Below are positions 1 through 8,426 of a stretch of DNA of 42,009 nucleotides, piece after piece (within the stretch, counting starts at the first letter, position 1; each line of letters starts with the position of its first letter). The DNA comes from Melioribacter sp. (GTDB taxonomy: Bacteria > Bacteroidota > Ignavibacteria > Ignavibacteriales > Melioribacteraceae), in contig DYHW01000011.1 in the NCBI GenBank assembly GCA_020723965.1, positions 1-42,009 of the forward strand, in the 5' to 3' direction. Below the pieces are notes generated by a model. The model did no database searches and had not been told where the DNA came from. It saw only the letters and a program-made list of their open reading frames with translations. The translations under genes were made by a program, and so were the position numbers.

Positions 1-63
1 TTACTCTCTTACAACTCTATTGCTCAAAAAGTTTTTAATTTTTCAGGAGTTTCTATTACTTAA
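1..63 (+). CDS. Possible 3' end of a truncated CDS
   Basis: An open frame enters from the left edge and stops with TAA at 61-63. It reads about 20 residues, ending in VFNFSGVSIT, and contains SYNSIAQKVF, which loosely recalls the C-terminal helix of glycosyltransferases. Another frame is also open to about position 85, so even the frame is uncertain. The stretch 64-317 shows no gene, RNA or clear repeat to me. Confidence 0.25.
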   Translation, partial: LLSYNSIAQKVFNFSGVSIT

Positions 64-317
64 GAAACTATTTGCATCTAAATAATAATAATTTTCCAGA
101 CATTTTTTAATATTATTTCCAAAAAGTTTTATCGTGTTTGAAAATTGCAGCATAGCTAATACTATGTGAAAGTTTTTCCCTAAGTGATAGAGATTGTCTC
201 AAAAGTAATTTTTCAAATAATAAATCTGTAAGAAGTTGTGCTTGGTTTGACGAAGCATTCGTTTAATCAGTGTTATCCGCGGTCTATTTTAGAATACATC
301 AAATCAAAAGGAGTAAA

Positions 318-671
318 ATGAAAGTATTATTGATAATTAACGATGCGCCTTACGGAACAGAAAAAGCATACAACGCTTTGCGTCTTGCAATGACTCTTCA
401 GAAAGAACATATAGATATTGAAGTAAGAATTTTTTTGATGGCTGATGCTGTTGGTTGTGCAATTCCAAGCCAAAACACGCCAAACGGTTATTACAACATT
501 GAACGAATGTTGAAGAGTGTTGTTATGAAAGGGGGTAAAATAAAAGCATGCGGCTCATGTTTAGAAGCAAGAGGACTGAAAGAAATAAAATTGTGTGATG
601 GTGTAGAGCATAGCACAATGAGCGAACTAACTCAATGGGTTGTTGATTCTGATAAGGTTGCAACTTTTTAG
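318..671 (+). CDS. DsrE/DsrF-like family protein
   Basis: The product is 117 aa with the compact alternating strand/helix pattern of the DsrE/DsrF/YchN fold: it starts MKVLLIINDAPYGTEKAYNA, and a middle segment carries a CxxC pair (Cys78 and Cys81, in KACGSCLEARG). Members of this fold are small cytosolic proteins linked to sulfur transfer or persulfide handling; the exact role here is unknown. I chose the ATG at 318 over an upstream ATG at 270 because AAGGAG lies just before it and the family N-terminus begins at this methionine. It stands alone, with no sulfur-oxidation genes nearby, so a general sulfur-relay or stress role is more likely than dissimilatory metabolism. Confidence 0.75.
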   Translation: MKVLLIINDAPYGTEKAYNALRLAMTLQKEHIDIEVRIFLMADAVGCAIPSQNTPNGYYNIERMLKSVVMKGGKIKACGSCLEARGLKEIKLCDGVEHSTMSELTQWVVDSDKVATF

Positions 672-783
672 GATATTCTTAAAAGTTATTGCAAATTGTT
701 ATTCTCAGATTCAAAATATTGCAAGAGAATAAAAAAAAAGATTATATTTGCACGCAATTTGTTGAAATTATTATTTAGTTTCT

Positions 784-869
784 GCCGGGATGGCGGAATT
801 GGTAGACGCACAGGACTTAAAATCCTGTGGGTGTTAACACCCGTGCCGGTTCGAGTCCGGCTCTCGGTA
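784..869 (+). tRNA. tRNA-Leu (anticodon UAA)
   Basis: A class II tRNA cloverleaf. The acceptor stem GCCGGGA pairs with TCTCGGT, including G-U pairs. The D-arm contains GGTAGACGC, the anticodon stem-loop CAGGACTTAAAATCCTG gives anticodon TAA, a long variable arm GGGTGTTAACACCC follows, and the T-arm contains GGTTCGAGTCC. CCA is not fully encoded: only one C follows the discriminator A. Confidence 0.95.
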
Positions 870-920
870 CTGTTTTTTTGATTTGGGTTTTGCAAAGAAA
901 AATGACAAAATAATTTGCAC

Positions 921-994
921 GGGTTCTTAGCTCAGTTGGTTAGAGCGTCTGCTTGACGTGCAGAAGGTCATAGGTTCGAATCCTATAGAACCCA
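921..994 (+). tRNA. tRNA-Val (anticodon GAC)
   Basis: A standard 74-nt cloverleaf. The acceptor GGGTTCT pairs with AGAACCC, the D-loop is CTCAGTTGGTTAGAG, the anticodon arm TCTGC-TTGACGT-GCAGA gives anticodon GAC (Val, GUC codons), and the T-arm is ATAGGTTCGAATCCTAT. It lies 51 nt after tRNA-Leu, so the two are probably co-transcribed. CCA is not encoded. Confidence 0.95.
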
Positions 995-1001
995 CACTAA
1001 C

Positions 1002-1025
1002 TCGGAGTTATCTCCGATTTTTTTT
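1002..1025 (+). terminator. Rho-independent terminator after the tRNA pair
   Basis: A perfect 6-bp hairpin TCGGAG-TTAT-CTCCGA is followed by eight T residues. It ends 11 nt before the thrS ATG and lies just after tRNA-Val, so it should terminate the tRNA transcript. With so little room, thrS probably initiates within or across this element. Confidence 0.8.
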
Positions 1026-1035
1026 ATTTTGAACT

Positions 1036-2967
1036 ATGAATAAAATTAAAATAAAATTTCCGGACGGATCAGTAAAAGAATTCGATAAAGGGATCACTCC
1101 TTTTGAAATTGCAAGATCAATTTCTAATCGGCTTGCTGATGAAGCTTTGGTCGCCAAAGTCAATGGAAAATTTCGAGACCTTTCCTGCAAATTAAATGAA
1201 GGTGCCGAACTGCAATTATTTACTTTTGATAGCAGCGAAGGAAAAGAAACTTACTGGCATTCCTCTTCTCACTTAATGGCTCATGCTGTTCAATCGTTAT
1301 ATCCTGAAGCTAAATTTGGCGTTGGTCCTGCTATTGATGCGGGTTTCTATTATGATATCGATATCAATTCTACATTAACTGAGGAAGACCTTGTTAAGAT
1401 TGAAAATAGAATGTTAGAGATAGCTTCTAAGAAGAACAGTTTTAAGCGGACTGAACTTTCTAAAAATGACGCTCTTAAATTTTTTAAAGAGAAAGGTGAT
1501 AATTACAAACTTGAGATTCTTAGTGAACTCGACGATACTAACGAAGTTATCAGCATTTATGATGAAGGCGAATTTACAGATTTATGCACGGGACCGCATA
1601 TACCAGATGCAGGTAAAATAAAATTTGTGAAACTTCTCAACGTGTCTGGTTCTTATTGGCGCGGCGATGAGAAGAACAAGCGAATGCAGAGAATCTACGG
1701 TATTTCTTTTCCCAAAAAGAAAATGCTTGATGACTATTTACTCTTTCTTGAAGAAGCTAAGAAACGAGATCACAGAAAACTTGGAAAGCAGCTCGATCTG
1801 TTCAGCGTTCATGAAGAAGCCGGAGCGGGTTTAATTTATTGGCATCCTAAAGGAGCGCGCGTTCGCAACACGATAGAATCATTTTGGCGCGAAACTCACT
1901 TGCTAAACGGTTACGATTTACTCTACTCTCCACACATGGGAAAAAGCTGGCTTTGGGAAACAAGCGGTCATTTATCTCATTATAAAGATAACATGTATGC
2001 TCCGATGAAAGTTGATGAACAAGATTATTATATTAAACCAATGAACTGCCCGTTCCACATAATGATTTATAAAACTAAGCTCCGCTCTTACCGTGATCTA
2101 CCTTTGCGGTGGGCAGAACTTGGAACGGTTTATCGTTACGAAAAGAGCGGCGTATTGCACGGATTGTTGCGCGTGCGAGGATTTACTCAAGATGATGCGC
2201 ATATTTTTTGCACTCAAGAGCAGATTGAAGAGGAAATTATTGAAGTAATCCGTTTTTCACGTTACATGCTCCAATCATTCGGTTTTGATGACTTGAAATT
2301 TTATATTGCAACTAAACCCGAGAACGCTGTTGGAGAAGAACTTCTTTGGGATAGAGCTACAAAATCGTTGATTAGCGCCGTTGAAAAAGAAGGCGTTGCA
2401 TATGAAATGGATGAAGGAGGCGGCGCATTCTACGGACCCAAAATAGATATTAAAATAAAAGACGCTCTTAACCGTCAATGGCAACTGAGCACAATTCAAT
2501 TTGATTTTAACTTGCCAGAGCGGTTCGATATAAATTATATTGGTGAAGATGGAAAAGAACACAGACCATTTATGGTTCACCGCGCTTTACTTGGCTCTAT
2601 TGAACGATTTATGGGAATTTTAATTGAACATTACGGCGGTGCTTTCCCGGTTTGGCTTTCGCCAATTCAAGCGGCTGTTCTTCCCGTTTCTCAACATTAT
2701 TTTGATTTCGCTAAAAAAGTTACTGATGAGTTAAAATCTAAAAATATTATTGCAGAACTCGATGAACGAAATGAAAAGATCGGATATAAGATTCGTGATT
2801 GGGAAACCAATAAGGTCCCTTACATGTTGATTGTAGGAGAAAAAGAAAAAGAAGCCGGTTCGGTCTCCGTTCGAGAGCATAAAGTAGGCGATAAAGGAAG
2901 TATGAAATTAGAAGAATTCATAGAAAAAATTCTAAACGAAATAAACAACAGAATAAATCACAATTAA
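1036..2967 (+). CDS. thrS: Threonyl-tRNA synthetase
   Basis: This class II synthetase charges tRNA-Thr in the cytosol. At 643 aa it has the usual full length. An N-terminal TGS domain (about 1-62) is followed by the editing/second additional domain with HSSSH (His75/His79) and TGPHI. The catalytic core carries MNCPFH (zinc-binding Cys338), motif 2 around RWAELGTVYRYEKSG and motif 3 around HRALLGSIERF, and the C-terminal anticodon-binding domain has the usual TDELKSKNI region. It heads the classical thrS–infC–rpmI–rplT order; infC starts 13 nt after its stop in the same reading frame, indicating tight co-transcription. The start is fixed by homology to MNKIKIKFPDG-type TGS domains. Confidence 0.97.
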   Translation: MNKIKIKFPDGSVKEFDKGITPFEIARSISNRLADEALVAKVNGKFRDLSCKLNEGAELQLFTFDSSEGKETYWHSSSHLMAHAVQSLYPEAKFGVGPAIDAGFYYDIDINSTLTEEDLVKIENRMLEIASKKNSFKRTELSKNDALKFFKEKGDNYKLEILSELDDTNEVISIYDEGEFTDLCTGPHIPDAGKIKFVKLLNVSGSYWRGDEKNKRMQRIYGISFPKKKMLDDYLLFLEEAKKRDHRKLGKQLDLFSVHEEAGAGLIYWHPKGARVRNTIESFWRETHLLNGYDLLYSPHMGKSWLWETSGHLSHYKDNMYAPMKVDEQDYYIKPMNCPFHIMIYKTKLRSYRDLPLRWAELGTVYRYEKSGVLHGLLRVRGFTQDDAHIFCTQEQIEEEIIEVIRFSRYMLQSFGFDDLKFYIATKPENAVGEELLWDRATKSLISAVEKEGVAYEMDEGGGAFYGPKIDIKIKDALNRQWQLSTIQFDFNLPERFDINYIGEDGKEHRPFMVHRALLGSIERFMGILIEHYGGAFPVWLSPIQAAVLPVSQHYFDFAKKVTDELKSKNIIAELDERNEKIGYKIRDWETNKVPYMLIVGEKEKEAGSVSVREHKVGDKGSMKLEEFIEKILNEINNRINHN

Positions 2968-2979
2968 GCGAGGTATCTC

Positions 2980-3507
2980 ATTACTCAACCAAAACACCGC
3001 GTAAATCAGGAAATCAGAGTTCCCGAAGTTAGAGTTATTGGACCAACGGGCGAACAGTTAGGAATATTACCGGTCAAAGAAGCAATACAAAGAGCAGAAG
3101 AAGCAGGGCTTGACCTGGTAGAAATAGCGCCTCAAGCTACACCGCCAGTCTGCAAAATTATCAATTACGGAAAATTCGTTTACGAACTGCAAAAGAAAGA
3201 AAAATTACAGAAGAAGCATCAGGTTGTTAGCGTTCTTAAAGAAATTAGACTACATCCTAATACTGATACACACGATTTTGATTTTAAGGCACGGCATGCT
3301 GCAAATTTTATTGAAGAAGGAAATAAAGTAAAAGTCTCTGTAATTTTTAAGGGAAGAGAATTAGCTTATAAAGATATTGGTGAAAATTTATTAAAAAAAT
3401 TTATTGAAAGGTTAGCTGACATTTCAAAATTAGAGCAGGAACTAAAATTCGAAGGACGTGCAATGCACGCAATTTTAGCTCCGCATAAAGGGAAAAAGAA
3501 AAAATAG
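2980..3507 (+). CDS. infC: Translation initiation factor IF-3, AUU start
   Basis: This 175-aa protein binds the 30S subunit and proofreads start-codon pairing. The N-domain carries VRVIGPTGEQLGILPVKEA, the linker is rich in Lys, and the C-domain has KEIRLHPNTDTHDFDFK and KVKVSVIFKGRE. No ATG, GTG or TTG exists in frame before the conserved N-terminus. The frame is closed upstream by the thrS TAA at 2965-2967, leaving ATT at 2980, six nt after a GAGG Shine-Dalgarno. In E. coli infC the AUU start lets IF-3 repress its own translation; the same autoregulation is inferred here. The gene is easily missed by callers restricted to standard starts. Confidence 0.95.
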   Translation: MTQPKHRVNQEIRVPEVRVIGPTGEQLGILPVKEAIQRAEEAGLDLVEIAPQATPPVCKIINYGKFVYELQKKEKLQKKHQVVSVLKEIRLHPNTDTHDFDFKARHAANFIEEGNKVKVSVIFKGRELAYKDIGENLLKKFIERLADISKLEQELKFEGRAMHAILAPHKGKKKK

Positions 3508-3519
3508 ATAGGTGGAATA

Positions 3520-3711
3520 ATGCCCAAAATGAAAAGTAACCGTGGAGCTTCTAAATCTTTTCGTACTACTGGCTCCGGTAAAGTAAAAAGAAACAAAGCG
3601 TATAAGTCACATATCCTTACTTCTAAAGCTAAAAAGAGAAAGAGAGCATTAAGAAAATCAACTCTTGTCTCAAAAGCTGATGAGAAGCGGGTAAAAATCA
3701 TGATTCAATAA
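3520..3711 (+). CDS. rpmI: 50S ribosomal protein L35
   Basis: A highly basic 63-aa protein beginning [20 protein letters not shown], the L35 signature, with the conserved Lys/Arg-rich [16 protein letters not shown] segment. It lies 12 nt after infC with AGGTGG before the ATG, and 12 nt before rplT. It is a small component of the large subunit and belongs to the infC–rpmI–rplT operon, where L20 commonly represses rpmI/rplT translation. I see no obvious L20-binding mimic in the short leader. Confidence 0.97.
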   Translation: MPKMKSNRGASKSFRTTGSGKVKRNKAYKSHILTSKAKKRKRALRKSTLVSKADEKRVKIMIQ

Positions 3712-3723
3712 GGAGAAGTAAAA

Positions 3724-4071
3724 ATGCCTAGAGCAGTAAATCGCGTTGCTTCAAAAGAACGACGCAAAAAAATACTAAAAATGGCGAAGGGCTACTGGGG
3801 TGCCCGGGGCAATGTTCATACAATTGCTAAAACCGCAGTTGAGAAAGGTTTGCAGCACGCTTATAGAGACCGCAAACTTAAAAAGAGAGAATACCGCAGT
3901 TTGTGGATAATCAGAATAAATGCTGCCGCAAGACAAAACGGCACTACTTATTCCCGGTTGATAAATATGCTAAATAAAAAAGGTATTACGATCAACAGAA
4001 AATTATTGGCACATTTAGCTGTAGAAAACCCGCAAGCATTCTCCGATGTAGTTAAATTTGCAATGAACTAA
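3724..4071 (+). CDS. rplT: 50S ribosomal protein L20
   Basis: 115 aa, the standard length. It begins [20 protein letters not shown] and carries [10 protein letters not shown] and the conserved C-terminal [18 protein letters not shown]20 binds 23S rRNA early in assembly and, in many bacteria, represses its own operon. AAGGAG precedes the ATG with ideal spacing. A hairpin terminator follows 8 nt after the stop. Confidence 0.97.
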   Translation: MPRAVNRVASKERRKKILKMAKGYWGARGNVHTIAKTAVEKGLQHAYRDRKLKKREYRSLWIIRINAAARQNGTTYSRLINMLNKKGITINRKLLAHLAVENPQAFSDVVKFAMN

Positions 4072-4078
4072 TTTAATT

Positions 4079-4117
4079 CCCTCCCAGTCTTTTTAAAGTC
4101 TAAGGAGGGTTTTTTTT
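4079..4117 (+). terminator. Hairpin terminator between rplT and pheS
   Basis: CCCTCC (4079-4084) and GGAGGG (4104-4109) form a six-pair GC-rich stem with a 19-nt loop, followed by eight Ts. It ends just 8 nt before the pheS start. The 3' arm GGAGGG is itself a strong Shine-Dalgarno sequence, and it is the only one available to pheS. The element may therefore be a regulated terminator or translational switch and not only an end-of-operon signal. Confidence 0.75.
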
Positions 4118-4124
4118 AAATTGT

Positions 4125-5126
4125 TTGTATACTGAAATGCTAAAGAAAATTGAATCTGCCCGTAAAAATTTTGAAGATGATATTTCAAAAGTAACCAACC
4201 CAACTACGCTTGAAGAACTGCGTATAAAATATCTCAGCCGCAAAGGAATTGTTGCGCAGCTTGTTGAAGCGCTAAAGGAAATGCCCAAAGAAGAAAAACC
4301 AAAAGTTGGACAAGCGTTAAATCAGTTCAAGAATTTTACATCGGAAAAATTTGATGAACTGCGCACAAAATTTGAAAGTCATTCTAAAAGCAAGCGTGAA
4401 TTTATTGATCTCACTTTACCGGATAGACAATATACGATTGGCAGCAAACATATTATTACACAAACTTTAGATGAGATAAAAGAAATTTTCAAAGGGCTTG
4501 GTTTTTCTGTTTATGAAGGGCCTGAACTTGAATCCGATTACAATAATTTCGAAGCGTTAAACTTTCCCGATGATCACCCGGCACGCGATATGCAGGATAC
4601 TTTCTTTGTAACAAAAAATTTTTTGATGCGCACTCATACATCGCCTGTACAAATACGCTTGATGACAGAAAAAAAACCGCCTTTGCGCGCAATAATGCCC
4701 GGAAAAGTTTTTCGTAACGAAGCTATAAGCGCTAAAAGTTATTGTTTGTTTCATCAGGTCGAGGGTCTTTATGTTGATACCGATGTTACTTTTGCTGAAT
4801 TGAAAGGGACATTAGTTGCATTTGCAAAACAGTTTTACGGGCAGGATGTTCAGTACAGATTTCGTGCAAGCTTTTTTCCGTTCACAGAACCGAGCGCAGA
4901 GATGGATGTTTGGTGGCAGCCCAAAGGAAAGGATGGACGCTGGCTTGAGGTTCTTGGCTGCGGTATGGTCGATCCAAACGTTCTATTAAATGTTGGAATA
5001 GATCCGGAAAAATTTGTCGGTTATGCCTTCGGGATGGGAGTCGAAAGAACTGCTATGTTGAAGTATGCTATCAACGATATAAGAATTTTATTTGATAATG
5101 ATAAACGCTTCTTGACTCAATTCTAA
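4125..5126 (+). CDS. pheS: Phenylalanyl-tRNA synthetase alpha subunit
   Basis: This is the catalytic subunit of the alpha2-beta2 enzyme that charges tRNA-Phe. An N-terminal coiled coil (about 1-90) precedes the class II core with DTFFVTKNFLMRTHTSPVQ, motif 2 FRNEAISAKSYCLFHQVEG and motif 3 GYAFGMGVERTAMLKY. The reading frame can start at TTG 4125 or ATG 4137. The only SD-like sequence is GGAGGG in the preceding hairpin, 15 nt before the TTG, which slightly favours TTG; the methionine at 4137 fits family alignments equally well. pheT follows 18 nt downstream. Confidence 0.96.
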   Translation: MYTEMLKKIESARKNFEDDISKVTNPTTLEELRIKYLSRKGIVAQLVEALKEMPKEEKPKVGQALNQFKNFTSEKFDELRTKFESHSKSKREFIDLTLPDRQYTIGSKHIITQTLDEIKEIFKGLGFSVYEGPELESDYNNFEALNFPDDHPARDMQDTFFVTKNFLMRTHTSPVQIRLMTEKKPPLRAIMPGKVFRNEAISAKSYCLFHQVEGLYVDTDVTFAELKGTLVAFAKQFYGQDVQYRFRASFFPFTEPSAEMDVWWQPKGKDGRWLEVLGCGMVDPNVLLNVGIDPEKFVGYAFGMGVERTAMLKYAINDIRILFDNDKRFLTQF

Positions 5127-5144
5127 CACGTTATAGGTGATAAA

Positions 5145-7547
5145 TTGAAAGTTTCTCTTAATTGGTTAAATGAATACATCAATCTGAAAGATATTCCTCT
5201 TAACGATATCATTGATAAATTAACTTACGCCGGATTGGAAGTAGAAGATGTTGTTGATCAAGCTAAGAATTTTGAAAATATGTTTGTCGGTTTTGTTAAA
5301 GAGCGTAAGAAACACCCAAATGCAGATAAGCTGAGTTTGTGTATCGTCTCTGATGGCGATAAAGAGTATAACGTTGTTTGCGGCGCAGCAAATGTTGAAG
5401 CCGGACAAAAGATAGCTTTTGCAAAAATCGGCACACTAATTCCTTCAAGCGGATTGAAATTAGAAAAAGTTAAAATACGCGGAGTAGTTTCTGAAGGAAT
5501 GATCTGCTCTGAAAAAGAGATCGGATTAGGAGAAGACCATGAAGGAATTTTGGTTTTAGATGCTTCCTTAAAAGAAGGAGTGCCGCTTGAACAAGCTTTG
5601 AAAATGAACGATGCAATATTAGAAATTGCTGTAACTCCAAATCGTGCAGATGCTCTAAGCCATATTGGAATTGCTCGTGATCTATCTGCTCTTTTTGACA
5701 AGCCCTTAACGATGCCTGAAATAACGCTGAATGAGTCTAATCGTAAATCTCATGAATTTGCAGACGTTGAAATAATTGATTCTGAAAATTGCCCTCGTTA
5801 CATCGGCAAAGTTGTTTTGAATGTCGAAATAAAAGAATCTCCTGAGTGGCTGAAGAATAGATTGAAAAGCATCGGACTTCGCCCGATCAATAATGTTGTA
5901 GATGTTACTAATTTTGTAATGCACGAAATTGGACAGCCGCTTCATGCTTTCGATCTCGATAATCTTGCTGGTAATAAAATTGTTGTTCGTTCTGCATACG
6001 ACAATGAAAAATTTGTAACACTCGATACAAAAGAAAGAACTTTGAACCGGTCTAATATGATGATTTGCGATGCGGAAAAATCTGTGGCTATTGCAGGCGT
6101 CATGGGGGGCGAAAATTCTGAAGTTACTTCTTCTACTAAAAATATTTTGATTGAAAGCGCTTTCTTTAACCCTTCTTCTGTTAGAAAAACAGCAAAGCAG
6201 TTGTCAGTTTCATCTGATGCTTCTTTTCGTTTCGAACGCGGGACCGATCCTAATATTACAAAGTGGGCTGCACAGCGGGCTGCTCAATTGATTCAACAAA
6301 CAGCTGGCGGAGTAATTGCTCAAGGTGAAATTGATGCTTATCAAAAACCAAGGACAAATAAATCTTGCACTCTTCGGTTTTCTCGTATTGAAAAAATTTT
6401 GGGTTATCAGATTAGAAAAGATGACGTAGAAAAAATTCTTATACGGCTTGGTTTTATTATCAATAATATAAATGATGAATTATCAGAAGTAGTTATTCCA
6501 ACTTTTCGCAACGATATAGAAAGAGAGATAGACATAATTGAAGAAATTGCACGAATTTATAGCTATAACAAAATTCCTGAAGTTGCCAAAATATCCGTAA
6601 CACTAGAAGAGAAAGTTGACCAATCTTCTTTCGTTGATCGGCTGCGAATTGTTTTGACCTCACTCGGATTCTTCGAAATATTAACAAATTCTCTTCTGAA
6701 CGAAGAAACTGCTAAATCCTTTGGGCAGCCAATTGCCATGCTGAATCCGCAAAGCAGCGAAATGTCTCATCTTCGTCCTTCACTTTTGCCAGGAATGCTT
6801 TTAACAATCTCTAAAAATTTGAAAGTAAATGAAAAAGATTTACAATTGTTTGAGATTGGTAAAGTTTTCAATCAGATTAATAAAAAAATAGAAAGCTTTG
6901 CTGATTTTTCGGAGGAGGAGCATTTGCTTTTGGCTATTACTGGTAATGCCCAGCGTTCTGAATGGTACGAAAAAGATAGACAGTTTGATTTATATGATCT
7001 GAAAGGATTCGTTAAAGCTGCTCTCGTAAAGATATTTCCCGAACTTCAATTAAAATTTTTCCCTTTCAAACAAGAGAAGATCTTTTTTGAATACGGTTTT
7101 GATCTATTCATTGAAGGGGAGAAAATTGGTTCTGCAGGTAAGCTTCCAGAAAAAATAGCGGAACGGTTTGATGTTACTCAAGATATCTTAATTTTTATTG
7201 CAGATATAGGAAAATTGAAGAAAATTTCTCCGCTTAAAAAAACTTTCAAGGAGCTTCTTAAATATCCTAAAGTATACAGAGATTGTGCGTTTATACTTGA
7301 CGAAACGGTTGAAGTGGAGGCGGTTATCGAAATTATTAAAGGATCTAGTTCTAACTTGTTGCATAATATTAAGTTATTTGATATTTTCCAAAGTGAAAGT
7401 TTAGGTAAGCAAAAAAAGAGTCTTGCTTTTCAATTAGAGTATTATGATTCTTCAAAAACATTAACAGAAGAGGAAGTAGAAAAAGATTTTTGGAATTCTA
7501 TTAAAGCAGTAGAAAAAAAACTGAATGCACAACTAAGAGGGACTTAA
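5145..7547 (+). CDS. pheT: Phenylalanyl-tRNA synthetase beta subunit
   Basis: 800 aa, the normal length for the bacterial beta chain. It begins MKVSLNWLNEYI. An EMAP/OB tRNA-binding domain (about 40-150) is followed by the B3/B4 editing domain (around PRYIGKVV and RPINNVVDVTNFVMHEIGQP), the B5 domain, the inactive class II-like core, and a C-terminal ferredoxin-fold anticodon-binding domain (KYPKVYRDCAFILDE). Start is TTG with AGGTGA upstream. It pairs with pheS, and the next gene starts on the nucleotide after its stop, implying translational coupling. Confidence 0.96.
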   Translation: MKVSLNWLNEYINLKDIPLNDIIDKLTYAGLEVEDVVDQAKNFENMFVGFVKERKKHPNADKLSLCIVSDGDKEYNVVCGAANVEAGQKIAFAKIGTLIPSSGLKLEKVKIRGVVSEGMICSEKEIGLGEDHEGILVLDASLKEGVPLEQALKMNDAILEIAVTPNRADALSHIGIARDLSALFDKPLTMPEITLNESNRKSHEFADVEIIDSENCPRYIGKVVLNVEIKESPEWLKNRLKSIGLRPINNVVDVTNFVMHEIGQPLHAFDLDNLAGNKIVVRSAYDNEKFVTLDTKERTLNRSNMMICDAEKSVAIAGVMGGENSEVTSSTKNILIESAFFNPSSVRKTAKQLSVSSDASFRFERGTDPNITKWAAQRAAQLIQQTAGGVIAQGEIDAYQKPRTNKSCTLRFSRIEKILGYQIRKDDVEKILIRLGFIINNINDELSEVVIPTFRNDIEREIDIIEEIARIYSYNKIPEVAKISVTLEEKVDQSSFVDRLRIVLTSLGFFEILTNSLLNEETAKSFGQPIAMLNPQSSEMSHLRPSLLPGMLLTISKNLKVNEKDLQLFEIGKVFNQINKKIESFADFSEEEHLLLAITGNAQRSEWYEKDRQFDLYDLKGFVKAALVKIFPELQLKFFPFKQEKIFFEYGFDLFIEGEKIGSAGKLPEKIAERFDVTQDILIFIADIGKLKKISPLKKTFKELLKYPKVYRDCAFILDETVEVEAVIEIIKGSSSNLLHNIKLFDIFQSESLGKQKKSLAFQLEYYDSSKTLTEEEVEKDFWNSIKAVEKKLNAQLRGT

Positions 7548-7862
7548 TTGTCTGAAACATCAAAATATGATCTTTTCTTGGATGAATTAAACGCTCTTGA
7601 AAAACAGATCTATTATTTCATACAAAAAGGGACAGAATTGACCGAAGCCAATCAGGCATTAAGCAACAGAATAACACTTATAGAAAGAGAAAATGAATCA
7701 CTCAAAAAAAAGATTCATGGAATTGAATCAAAAATAAGCAAGAATTTGTTTAACGATCAAAACATATTTGGTGCAGAAACATTTAATTTGGAGGAAAGAG
7801 AAGCTTTAAAGAGTAAGCTAAGCGAATTGATAGCAAGAATTGACTATCATTTGCGTTCTTAA
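7548..7862 (+). CDS. Small coiled-coil protein between pheT and zapA
   Basis: 104 aa starting at TTG immediately after the pheT stop. It is dominated by heptad-like segments (residues about 12-70, for example NRITLIERENESLKKKIHGI) and ends with a helix containing LKSKLSELIARIDYHL. It resembles the small coiled-coil proteins often found directly upstream of zapA in Bacteroidota, and a ZapB-like or other division-scaffold role is plausible but not shown. No catalytic motif is visible. Its position in the pheT–zapA operon is the best clue. Confidence 0.7.
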   Translation: MSETSKYDLFLDELNALEKQIYYFIQKGTELTEANQALSNRITLIERENESLKKKIHGIESKISKNLFNDQNIFGAETFNLEEREALKSKLSELIARIDYHLRS

Positions 7863-7893
7863 TAATAATGTTAGATGGTAGGTTAGACAGAAA

Positions 7894-8193
7894 ATGCCCG
7901 ACAAAAAGAAGCTAAAAGTAAAAATCTTTGATAAAGAGTATTCACTTCTTGTTGAAAATCAAGAAATTGCGGCTGAGTTAGCTGAATATGTAAATACTAT
8001 AATGGAAGAAACAAGAGACGAATTACCCGATCAACAGAAAGAGACTATTGCAATAATTGCAGCACTTAACATTGCATACGATTTGTTTGTAGAGAAAAAT
8101 AAATATAGAGAATTCAGCATACAAGCTACTGATAAGATCAAAAAGATCAAGCTTCTTTTAGAAGAGTCTAAATTCATGTCTAGCCCATCATAA
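7894..8193 (+). CDS. zapA: Cell division protein ZapA
   Basis: 99 aa with the two-part ZapA layout: an N-terminal globular beta/alpha head (KKLKVKIFDKEYSLLVENQE) and a C-terminal helix that forms an antiparallel coiled coil (ETIAIIAALNIAYDLFVEKN is the conserved segment). ZapA bundles FtsZ filaments at midcell. The start ATG at 7894 gives the standard N-terminus. A 6S-like RNA lies directly downstream, as after zapA in many bacteria. Confidence 0.9.
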   Translation: MPDKKKLKVKIFDKEYSLLVENQEIAAELAEYVNTIMEETRDELPDQQKETIAIIAALNIAYDLFVEKNKYREFSIQATDKIKKIKLLLEESKFMSSPS

Positions 8194-8360
8194 GTTTCCG
8201 CGCTGTCACTGTTTTTATAAAATGAACTAACATTAATAGACCTAAGGGTTATTGGCTCGCGGCGTGTATTACAGGCCTCTTCCCAACTGTTGGGATCTCG
8301 ATGTTTATCGGGACAGTGGAAGTAAAAAGCGTCGGGCAATTTCCCGCGTGTATAGGAAAT
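8194..8360 (+). ncRNA. ssrS: Probable 6S RNA (ssrS)
   Basis: A ~167-nt non-coding stretch between zapA and rny has GC-rich, strongly folded sequence unlike its AT-rich surroundings. Its ends can pair: TTTCCGCGC near 8195 with GCGTGTATAGGAAA near 8346-8359. The interior contains small hairpins (CCCAACTGTTGGG; TCTCGATGTTTATCGGGA) enclosed by CTTCC/GGAAG. Size, closing stem and location after zapA match 6S RNA, which mimics an open promoter and sequesters RNA polymerase. I could not run a covariance model, so identity rests on context and folding. A T-rich run (8364-8373) follows. Confidence 0.6.
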
Positions 8361-8426
8361 AGTGTTCTTTTTTGATATTAACATGTGGCAGTTGCGGATT
8401 TATATAAATTTTTATGGAGGAGGATT

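Noticed and set aside
686..895. Short ORFs on both strands across the tRNA-Leu gene
   Set aside because: They only exist because the tRNA sequence is open in those frames; the cloverleaf explains the sequence.
5258..5701. A 147-codon antisense ORF within pheT
   Set aside because: It is an antisense shadow of a strongly conserved coding region, with no SD or family resemblance; the same reasoning removed other antisense ORFs in thrS, ctaD, actB and the 13.8-14.7 kb lipoprotein gene.
8031..8384. Antisense ORF across the zapA end and the 6S-like RNA
   Set aside because: Low-complexity shadow with no homology features; the folded RNA explains the region better.
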